64,000 bases of DNA from the NCBI RefSeq assembly GCF_900096975.1, contig NZ_FMYQ01000001.1, positions 598,346 through 662,345 of the forward strand. The letters run 5' to 3'. The notes beneath the pieces were generated by a model. That model was not told the origin of the DNA. It ran no database searches and was given only the letters and a program-made list of their open reading frames with translations. The DNA comes from Paraburkholderia lycopersici. GTDB lineage: Bacteria; Pseudomonadota; Gammaproteobacteria; Burkholderiales; Burkholderiaceae. Of this stretch, positions 57,701 through 64,000 are shown in pieces. Both the position numbers and the translations under genes were made by a program. Position 1 is the stretch's first letter, and each line of letters begins with the position of its first letter.

Positions 57701-60700
57701 GGTCGAGGTTGCCTTCGCCGCCTGCAGCGTCACGTCGCCCTTCGCCGCAACGACGCCGCCACCGCCCAGGTTGATGTTTGCGCCGGTTGCGGTGAGGTTG
57801 CCGCCAACACCGATTTCCGACACGCCGCCCACCTTCACGGCACTGCCGGTCGCACTATTAACGTTCGTTTCGGACACACCGTTCGCGCCGTGCACGACCT
57901 TGTGTTCGCCCGTCTGCACCGAGCCAATGTCGTAGTTGCCGCCTACGGCCATGCCGAGGTTGCCGCCAACATTGAGGTTGCCCGCGTTCTGCTCGACGTT
58001 GCCGCCTGTGACGATGGCGGCGTCGCCCTTCACGTTCAGGTTCGCGATGGGGCCGAGCGTGGTGGTGGTGCGCGTCGCGCCCGTGGCGCTCACCTGGTTG
58101 ACGGTATTCACCGCCGTATTCAGCAGCAGGTTGCCGCCCGCGTTGAGTGCCAGGCTTCCAGCGTTCACCGTCGCCGAGGTGAAATTGACATCGCCCGTCG
58201 TCGTCAGCGACATCAGGCCGCCGCTCTTCAGTGCACCAAACGCGTTGTCGATGGACTCGCCGTCCACGTGGAGCGTGTTGCTGGCCTGCACCGTGCCGCT
58301 GTTCGTGAAGACCTGCGCGTTCCTCAGGTCGATGTCGGTTGCCGCGATCAGCGGCCCGTTCATGTCCTGCTGGCTGGTCTGGGCGAGGTAGACCACCGGC
58401 ACCAGCACCGACTGGCCGTCCACGACTTCCGTCTGCATGATGACGACGTTCGTCGTCAGCGCCGCGACCTGGGCCGCCGACAGGCTCATGCCCAGCGGCA
58501 GGTCGAGCTGCTTCGCGAGCGTTGCGCCCGACGCCATCATGGCTTCGTACATCGACTGCGTGTCGGTGTAGGGACCGAGCACGGCCTTGCCCGTCAGCGA
58601 TGTAATCTGGTTCTGCACAAGCTGCTGCTCGTACATGCCGTCACCCAGGCGCTTTTCCACTGTCGCTGGGTTGTAGCCGATCTGGTTCAGGTAGTAGTCG
58701 CTGGAGATGAACGACTTCTGGCTCGTGAACGCCGGATTCGATTCGATCAGGTACGGCGCGTTCGGCGCGGTGTCGCGGTGGAACAGGCCGCCCTGTGGAA
58801 TGGTGAGGTTGTTCAGGACGTTCAGCGCCGTGGCCTTCGCGATGACCGGGTTGATGAGGCCGCCGCCGCCCTGAACGGACGTTGCACCACTGTGAGTGCC
58901 GCCCGCGTTGCCGCTCACGGCACCAACATTGACGGCTGCCACCGACTGTCCCGCCACGAGGCCGAGCGATGGAATGCCCGCATTGCCCGCCGTGTTGTTG
59001 ATGCTCACGCCCGTACCGGAGAGCGTGCCGCCGGCCACGAAGCTCGATTCGTAGCTCGGCAGGGCGTAGGTGTGGATGTCAGCCGGCGCGACCTGGTAAC
59101 CGCCTGGATTGGACGTGACGAACGTCGCATTGCCGAACGGCAGCTGCCAGTTGTGTTCGGAGTTGTCGTAGTTGTCGTAGTGGTACTGGCCCGAGTACGT
59201 GACCTGCACGCCAGGGGCCATCTGGCCGCGCCAGCTGTTCTGGTCAAGCGAGACGGGTGCGGCGATGTTGCCCGCTGCCGCGACCGCGCTCCAGTAGTTC
59301 TGGAACGTGCCGACCGATGCGGCATTCAGGTTCCCGCCCGCAATGATCTGCGCCTGCGGGCTGATTCCGGTCACAAGGTTGCCGAGCGCCACGCCGGTAT
59401 ACGTCGTGTACTGGTACGTGCTGTTCCACTGCCCGCCGTGCGGCGGATTGATCGGCATGCCGCCAGGCCCGGCCTGCAATGCGGCGATGACGGCGGGATC
59501 GTAGTTGGAAGCAGTCGGATCGAACTGGATGCCCATGACCTGCGGATTACCAGGACCGCATGCGGCCATGTGCGCGGCCGTACACCCCGAGAGGCTGATG
59601 CCAAGCTGGGCCAGCAGCGCCGGATCGACCGCTTCGGTGTAGGCACCGTCGGTCGTCATCACGCGGCGCTTGTTCGTGATCTGGTTCGCGTACAGCCCCA
59701 TGTCGCCCGAGGACTGGACAAGCGCCGATACGTTGTCGATCAGGTTCGCGTTCGTGTAATTGCCGCTGGCATCCTTGCCGCCGGCGAGAACGACCTTGCC
59801 CAGACCGTAGATCGCGGTCGTCGCCTGCGTGTCGGTGGCCGTGGTGTCGTCGCGGTTCTCGATATCGGGCGCGAGCAGTTCGAGCGTGCCGTTGCTTCCC
59901 GTCGCGCCGATGAGCGCCGAGGGGCCCACATTCGAAATGGACGTGGTGGCATTCAGCGACACGCTGCTGCCGACAATGGTGCCCGAGTTCTCCAGGGTGG
60001 CCGAGTGCGTGGCGAGCGTGCCGCCTGCCATCATCGATCCGGTGTTATTGATGTCGTTCGCGTTGACGTTCAGGTTGTCGGCCGCCACCAGCGTGGCCGC
60101 ATTGCTGAAGGTGCCGGGCAGGTTGAAGGTGAGATCGTGACCCGCGCTGAACGCAAAGGACGAGGTGGGCGCGAAGCTGCCCTGGATGGTCACGGTCACG
60201 TCGTTCACTGCGCTGTACGCGCCGCCGCCCGTGAGCGTCGCGGCATTCACGGCGAGGTCGTGCGTCGCGCCGATCTGGCCGTTCGTGTTGGTCACAGCGC
60301 CGGTCGTCGTGATAGCGACGTCGCCCGTTGAGCCGCCCGAGCCCGTACCCGCGAACGTGCCGATCCTGCCAGCGGTGTTATCCAGCGTGTCGGACTGGAT
60401 CGTGACGTTCGCGCCGCTGATCTGGCCACCCTGCGTGTTGGAGACTGTCGAGGCATTAGCCGCGACATCGCCGTTGCCCGTGACGACGCCGTTGGTGTTG
60501 AGGAGCTGGCTGCCGCCATTGACGCTTGTGCCGCCGGTGCCGAGGTTGCCGATGAGGCCGTTTGTATCGTCAATGGATGCGGCCTGCACGGCGAGCGTGC
60601 TGGCGTCACCCGTAGTCCCCGTGCCCGACTGGATCTGCCCGTACATGTTGGTCAGCGCGCTGCCGCTGGTGAGCGACAGCGACGAAAGCGAACGGATCGC

Positions 60701-63664
60701 CCCCTGCGTGTTGTTCACGGCACCCGCAATGGTCGCCTGTATCCGCCCCTTCGCGGCCAGCACGCCGCCTGCGTTGTTCAGCCCGCCCGCTGTCGCGACA
60801 AGCTGCCCCGCCGTGATGATCCGCCCACCCGCGTTGGACAAGGCACCCGAGCCGTTACCGGGCTTGATCGTCAACGTACCGGTTCCCGCGTGCGTGATGG
60901 TACCGTTGTCGTTAATCAAGGTGGCAGGGGCGAGCACGAGGTCCTGGCTGTTGGTCCCGAGCGTGCCGCCTGCCGAATTGTCGAACGTGCCGCTCACGTT
61001 GAACACCATCGGCCCCGATCCGTACTGCAGGATCGTGCCGCCGTGGTTCAGCAAGTCCGTCGCACCGAGCGCGAGCTGGTTTGCCCCGATGGTGCCGGCG
61101 CTGTCATCGAGCGTCCCGGTGGTGGTGATCGCGAGGTTCGGCGCAACGACCTGGCCGCCGTTGTTGGTCATCGAGCCGGTCTGGATCGTCGCGGCAGTGC
61201 CCGCGCCCACCTGGCCACTGTCGTTGGTCAACGTGCCGCTGGTAACGTTCAGGTCCGCATTCGACAGCAGCTTGCCAGCGGTATTGTTCAGCGCACCGCC
61301 GACCATTGCCGTGAGGCTGGTCTGGCCGATCACCTGACCGGCTGCGTTATTGAATGCGCCCGCGTCGGCTACGATGTTGCCATTGCTCTCGATTGTCCCG
61401 CCAACATCCGAGATTGTGCCCGTCCCGTTGCCTGCATCCAGCGTGAGTGTGCCCGTGCCTGCGTGGATGATCCTGCCGTGGTCGTTGATCAGCGTGGCGG
61501 GTGCGAGCGTCAGGTTCGTGCTGTTGGTCTGGATCGTGCCGTTGTTCGAGTTGTCGAGTGTGCCCGATACCGCCACATTCATCGGACCAGCGCCCGTTTG
61601 CGTGACGGTCCCGCCGTGATTGACGAGGTTGGTGGCGGTGAGCGACACCTGGGCGGCCTGCGTGGTCCCCGAACTGTTGTCGATGGTCGGCGCGTTCAAC
61701 GTCGCGGTCGTACCCGCCGAGAGGCTTCCGCTGTTGGCCAGCAGGTTCGTTGCCGTGGCCGCGAGTGCACCGCCAGCCGCCACAGCCCCCGAATTGTTCA
61801 GGTTCCACGCACTCAGGACGGCGTTGTAAAGCGCGGTCGTTTTGCCCGCGTTCGTGAAGGTGTTCGCACTGAGATTGATGTTGCCGTTTCCGCCAATCGC
61901 GCCACCCAGGCCGTTGAGCAGCGTGCCGGTCACGCCGAGATTCAGGCCGTCGCCGTTCAGAGAGAGAATCTGGCCTGCGGTGTTGTCGAGCGAGGAAGCC
62001 GATATCGACAGAGCCGCGGCGCTCTGCATCGTCCCGTTGTTGTTCGCGATGGCACCACCGCGCACGTTCATCGCGCCCTGCGAGATGAAGCTGCCGCCCT
62101 GGTTCGCGATGGCTCCCGAGGCCTGCATGTTCAGCGGCCCCTGCGTCGACACCGAGCCGCCCTGGTCCGAAATGCTGCCTGCGGTGAACGTCGCGCTGCT
62201 GCCCGCAGTCAGCGTGGCATGATCGTTGACCATAGCGCCGGAAGCCTGCGCGTTGACCGCGCCACCCGCGCTCGTCCTTGCGCCTGTGAGGTTGAGGTCG
62301 CCCGCGTTCGCCGTCAGCGCAACGTTCCCGGTGGCGGCAGTCTCGCTGCCCGCGAGATTGACGGCGCTCCCCGTTATCGAGGCATTGCCGCCCGCGACGT
62401 TAAGGCCAGTTGCATTCACCTGCCCCGAGGACGATACGGACAGGTCGCCGCTGTTCCCGACCGTGCCATCGCCGTTCACGCCTGCGCCGAGCGTACCCGT
62501 GGACGCCACGCTGCCCGCATTGATGCTCGTGTTCTGCTGGGCCGCCAGCGTGCCGCTGTTTGTCAGTGCACCCGCCGTTCCGATTGAGGTGTTCTGCTGC
62601 GCGTAGATGGTGCCCGTATTGTTGACCCCGCCCGCTGCATTGACGCCGATATTGCCGCTCGCCTCCATCGTGCCGGACTGCACCAGCTGGCCTGCGCTCG
62701 TGAGCGTGAGGTCGCCTGCCTGCGCGGCGATGGTTCCGGCGTTCGCCACACCCACGCCGTTTTCGGTCCCAACCAGAACGATCCGATTGGCGTACATTCC
62801 GCCAAGCTGCGACACGTCGACGGACACGCCTGGCGCGGCGCCCGTACCAGCAACGGGCGTGGCATTCAGGCTCGCGTAATCGACGTTGTTCGGCCCGGTG
62901 ACCACTTTCAGCGTGTTGGCATAGATCGCCGCATTCGCCTGCACGGCGCGCGAGATCAGGTCTACCTCGTCAATGTTCGACGCGTTAAAGCCCGCACCCT
63001 GAACCGTGATGGTCCCCTGCGTGACGTTAAAGCCGGTAAGATTGCCGCTCGCGTCGATGAGCGGATTGCCGGTCGTGAGGATGCCGCGCGACGTGTTGAT
63101 GAAGCCGCCGCCGTCCACGACGATGCCCGAGGGGTTCGCGATGACGACATCCGCCTTTTGCCCGGCAACTTCAACGTAACCTCTCAACTGCGACGGGTTG
63201 CTGCTGTTGACCTGGTTGACGATGATCTTTGCGGCGTTGTTCGGCCCGAAGTTTGGATTGCCGTTGATCTGTCCGGCGAGCTGCGTACCCGTGATAACGG
63301 GCGAATTGTTAAGTATTGTGCCTCTCGAACCTACGTCGAACTGCGAATAAGTGTTAAGTGACACGCCAGCACCAGAGGGCCTGGTGATGTTCACCTGCGG
63401 CAAGCCGTTCGCTGTGCTGATGACGTTCGGCGCATGCGCTCCCGAAGGCACGATCTGCGCACCGGCAAATGTCGGCGCAAGTCCAAAGAGGGCAATCGCG
63501 GCAAAGGCCGCGTGACGCAAGGCGAAGAGCGTGATGGTCAGGGGCGCATGCGATGGCGCTGTTTCTCCCTGACTGGCTTTCCCGTGTCCGGTTGCCGTTT
63601 CTGCGACCGCAATGAGCATGCCGCGAAGCTTGCTGAAGACAAGCCGGTAACAACGATTGTTCAT
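54731..63664 (-). CDS. cdiA: CdiA/BcpA contact-dependent growth inhibition exoprotein
   Basis: A 2977-residue two-partner-secretion toxin. It starts with an extended signal peptide region (MNNRCYRLVFSKLRGMLIAV) and a second hydrophobic stretch (about 45-70), then the TPS transport domain (about 75-330; ITRPSGAGVSLNTYSQFDVG, NPNF and ANPSGI motifs) and a long filament of hemagglutinin repeats. After the Burkholderia-type LYN motif (residues 2794-2796) the variable toxin tip follows; its last about 80 residues (HNNFIPGRSELTYPDPQKLV ... TTNGIIHYSKDGVHIVPGRP) match the polymorphic toxin type 50 domain. MNNR is chosen as start over a Met 14 codons upstream because extended signal peptides begin there. 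Confidence 0.92.
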   Translation of the reverse strand: MNNRCYRLVFSKLRGMLIAVAETATGHGKASQGETAPSHAPLTITLFALRHAAFAAIALFGLAPTFAGAQIVPSGAHAPNVISTANGLPQVNITRPSGAGVSLNTYSQFDVGSRGTILNNSPVITGTQLAGQINGNPNFGPNNAAKIIVNQVNSSNPSQLRGYVEVAGQKADVVIANPSGIVVDGGGFINTSRGILTTGNPLIDASGNLTGFNVTQGTITVQGAGFNASNIDEVDLISRAVQANAAIYANTLKVVTGPNNVDYASLNATPVAGTGAAPGVSVDVSQLGGMYANRIVLVGTENGVGVANAGTIAAQAGDLTLTSAGQLVQSGTMEASGNIGVNAAGGVNNTGTIYAQQNTSIGTAGALTNSGTLAAQQNTSINAGSVASTGTLGAGVNGDGTVGNSGDLSVSSSGQVNATGLNVAGGNASITGSAVNLAGSETAATGNVALTANAGDLNLTGARTSAGGAVNAQASGAMVNDHATLTAGSSATFTAGSISDQGGSVSTQGPLNMQASGAIANQGGSFISQGAMNVRGGAIANNNGTMQSAAALSISASSLDNTAGQILSLNGDGLNLGVTGTLLNGLGGAIGGNGNINLSANTFTNAGKTTALYNAVLSAWNLNNSGAVAAGGALAATATNLLANSGSLSAGTTATLNAPTIDNSSGTTQAAQVSLTATNLVNHGGTVTQTGAGPMNVAVSGTLDNSNNGTIQTNSTNLTLAPATLINDHGRIIHAGTGTLTLDAGNGTGTISDVGGTIESNGNIVADAGAFNNAAGQVIGQTSLTAMVGGALNNTAGKLLSNADLNVTSGTLTNDSGQVGAGTAATIQTGSMTNNGGQVVAPNLAITTTGTLDDSAGTIGANQLALGATDLLNHGGTILQYGSGPMVFNVSGTFDNSAGGTLGTNSQDLVLAPATLINDNGTITHAGTGTLTIKPGNGSGALSNAGGRIITAGQLVATAGGLNNAGGVLAAKGRIQATIAGAVNNTQGAIRSLSSLSLTSGSALTNMYGQIQSGTGTTGDASTLAVQAASIDDTNGLIGNLGTGGTSVNGGSQLLNTNGVVTGNGDVAANASTVSNTQGGQISGANVTIQSDTLDNTAGRIGTFAGTGSGGSTGDVAITTTGAVTNTNGQIGATHDLAVNAATLTGGGAYSAVNDVTVTIQGSFAPTSSFAFSAGHDLTFNLPGTFSNAATLVAADNLNVNANDINNTGSMMAGGTLATHSATLENSGTIVGSSVSLNATTSISNVGPSALIGATGSNGTLELLAPDIENRDDTTATDTQATTAIYGLGKVVLAGGKDASGNYTNANLIDNVSALVQSSGDMGLYANQITNKRRVMTTDGAYTEAVDPALLAQLGISLSGCTAAHMAACGPGNPQVMGIQFDPTASNYDPAVIAALQAGPGGMPINPPHGGQWNSTYQYTTYTGVALGNLVTGISPQAQIIAGGNLNAASVGTFQNYWSAVAAAGNIAAPVSLDQNSWRGQMAPGVQVTYSGQYHYDNYDNSEHNWQLPFGNATFVTSNPGGYQVAPADIHTYALPSYESSFVAGGTLSGTGVSINNTAGNAGIPSLGLVAGQSVAAVNVGAVSGNAGGTHSGATSVQGGGGLINPVIAKATALNVLNNLTIPQGGLFHRDTAPNAPYLIESNPAFTSQKSFISSDYYLNQIGYNPATVEKRLGDGMYEQQLVQNQITSLTGKAVLGPYTDTQSMYEAMMASGATLAKQLDLPLGMSLSAAQVAALTTNVVIMQTEVVDGQSVLVPVVYLAQTSQQDMNGPLIAATDIDLRNAQVFTNSGTVQASNTLHVDGESIDNAFGALKSGGLMSLTTTGDVNFTSATVNAGSLALNAGGNLLLNTAVNTVNQVSATGATRTTTTLGPIANLNVKGDAAIVTGGNVEQNAGNLNVGGNLGMAVGGNYDIGSVQTGEHKVVHGANGVSETNVNSATGSAVKVGGVSEIGVGGNLTATGANINLGGGGVVAAKGDVTLQAAKATSTVDGNSATSDHNGNYSDSMHTSEDTLTATTLNAGNSLTVASGNNLNIIGSTVSLDKGTATLAAAGNVNIGAATQTQVGDTAATGTHHNVVSSKAVESSRETTTTLSQGSTISADGVAISSGKDINVAGSTIVGTNDVSLSAAHDVNITTTQNTMQSSGSYQEQHSGLGTSGLTVTVGSNKLATTDQESSVTNNASTVGSINGDLSVQAGNTLHVTGSDLVAGQNVTGTAANVIIDAATDTSHQAQTQKTSSSGVTIGLAGSVGDAINNAYSESQGVNHSSGGGNDRAAALHGIAAAGDAYVVGSAVKSAVAGGKPDIGIKVSIGSSKSQSQSSEDQATQRGSSVQAGGTAAFVATGNGIPGSGNVTIAGSNVSANDVVLAAKNQVSVVNTTNTDSTRSSNSSSSASVGVQYTLGGGFGVSAAMSNAHGDANSDASIQNASHVTGANSVTIVSGGDANITGSQIAGKQVTADVGGNLNIASVQDVTNSAAHQSSAGGGFTISQGGGSASFSAQNGHADGNYAGVNEQAGISAGDGGFNINVKGNTGLTGAVISSTADASKNSLTTGTLTYSDIQNHSHYDANSNGISAGVGYGGSTGKAVGPGSVSNSGGVSPMISQNESGDQSATTRSAVSAGTITITNPTAQTQDVAGLSRDTTNTNGTVSKTPDVNNILNQQADTMQAAQAAGQAVSQGIGAYADNKRDEAAAAGDKATAAAWDEGGDDRALLHMAGGALIGGLGGGSAFTALGGAAGAGLASELAHDLAGVSNGVASATGSQLIGNLAANVAAGVGGALVGGTAGAAMGSNVHLYNQSVDDERQLTGDSGNSSPSTLDRVLAGIRNGLSAITFGEGGPPVAPGMAMAGSVAGQATTAALGSAGYGAGNTTLATNGDSGDTPAIDAGKQGKHQPDHNNFIPGRSELTYPDPQKLVDDYAGSGQPANNVAPGQPGYRERVNFGTVIGNYVDPVTGESTPTTNGIIHYSKDGVHIVPGRP

Positions 63665-63868
63665 TGTCTCTACCCGTGATGCTGGATGAAGCCCTGCGTA
63701 ATGCAACGGCGTTTTCCAAGTTCTTCACAACGACGTAAGGCCATGACGGCCGGTCGGACGTCGCTACCCAATTGCACTGAACGTGTAGCGGCCGAGACCG
63801 GGGCTGCCATCGGACAAATGTCAAATTCCGTCAGATTTATGAATTCTTTTACAATTTCTCGTACTGCT

Positions 63869-63899
63869 AATGAATTGCGCATGGCATGCGCAATTCATT
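63869..63899. repeat. 31-base perfect palindrome upstream of cdiA
   Basis: AATGAATTGCGCATG and its exact complement CATGCGCAATTCATT are separated by a single G. It lies about 205 bases before the cdiA start and six bases from the left end of the IS element. No T-run follows, so it is not a typical terminator; it may be an operator or a fragment of another mobile element. Confidence 0.9.
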
Positions 63900-63904
63900 G
63901 AACC

Positions 63905-64000
63905 CTAGAGCGTGTTAGGCACTTCCGGCCAGACCTGGTATCCTGGCTGGATGGCAAAACGCAAACCCTACCCGACGGATGTGTCGGACGAAGAATGGAA
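63905..64000 (+). mobile_element. Left end of an IS5-family (IS402-like) element, cut by the window
   Basis: GAGCGTGTTAGGCACTTCC resembles the terminal inverted repeats of IS402-group elements, and it is followed 40 bases later by a transposase start. The right end is outside the window. Confidence 0.65.
63951..64000 (+). CDS. IS5-family transposase, N-terminal fragment
   Basis: The first 16 residues (MAKRKPYPTDVSDEEW) match the N-terminal PxDxSDxEW motif of IS5/IS402-type transposases. The rest, with the DDE residues, lies beyond the window. Confidence 0.75.
   Translation, partial: MAKRKPYPTDVSDEEW

Noticed and set aside
54752..62606. Several long plus-strand open frames across cdiA
   Set aside because: They mirror the repeat pattern of the hemagglutinin region and show no recognisable domains.
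55000..62900. Repetitive structure of cdiA considered as a CRISPR array
   Set aside because: The repeats are degenerate, vary in length and encode the beta-helical filament; there are no identical direct repeats with unique spacers.
63670..63882. A 70-codon minus-strand ORF starting inside the palindrome, before cdiA
   Set aside because: No ribosome-binding site or known family; the early residues look protein-like but evidence is too thin.

Overview
The window is GC-rich, single-chromosome bacterial DNA of the Burkholderia/Paraburkholderia/Caballeronia type (Betaproteobacteria, Burkholderiales). The evidence is the gene content and order: slmA, metX-metW, gatCAB, mreBCD-pbp2-rodA, queCED, def-fmt-htpX-rsmB-ntrY-ntrX, topB with a histone-like tail, GTP-dependent pckG, and a contact-dependent inhibition locus in the Burkholderia order (A, I, then B last). 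Species cannot be fixed from the sequence alone.

From 1 to about 47.2 kb the window is ordinary, compact core chromosome. Region by region it holds: a HAD hydrolase (cut by the window start), slmA and an HdeD-like membrane protein; a methionine operon (metX-metW) behind a SAM-II-like riboswitch, followed by ampG and an M48 protease; exonuclease III and a PPK2 kinase; the gatC-gatA-gatB operon; the cell-shape operon mreB-mreC-mreD-pbp2-rodA; a Sel1-repeat protein with an HpcH/HpaI aldolase; the queuosine precursor genes queC-queE-queD; tRNA-Phe; the NtrY/NtrX-type two-component pair with DUF4390 and rsmB; two plus-strand glycosyltransferase-like genes set between rsmB and htpX; LysE, fmt and def; divergent dprA, a thioredoxin-like gene, topB, a LysR regulator, pckG, a D-2-hydroxyacid dehydrogenase, a patatin and a thioesterase.

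At tRNA-Lys(CTT) (47253..47328) the character changes to an accessory island that runs to the end of the window. It starts with a Panacea-domain antitoxin overlapping a small partner gene, a likely toxin-antitoxin pair. A long minus-strand block follows, read from high to low coordinates: a 2977-residue CdiA/BcpA exoprotein with a polymorphic-toxin-type-50-like tail, its overlapping immunity gene, two displaced orphan toxin-tip/immunity modules (both toxin tips and one immunity gene broken by single-base frameshifts), the outer-membrane transporter CdiB, a winged-helix protein, a poorly defined ORF, and a protein made of five zinc-ribbon repeats interrupted by an in-frame amber codon. A partial IS5/IS402-like element begins upstream of cdiA at the right edge. 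No integrase is visible.

The most interesting part is 47.2-64.0 kb. The orphan CDI modules record past replacements of the CdiA toxin tip, and the Panacea pair and the zinc-ribbon/winged-helix genes are candidate, poorly described conflict-related genes. Several frameshifts cluster there while the core genes are intact, which points to real decay, although sequencing error must be excluded.
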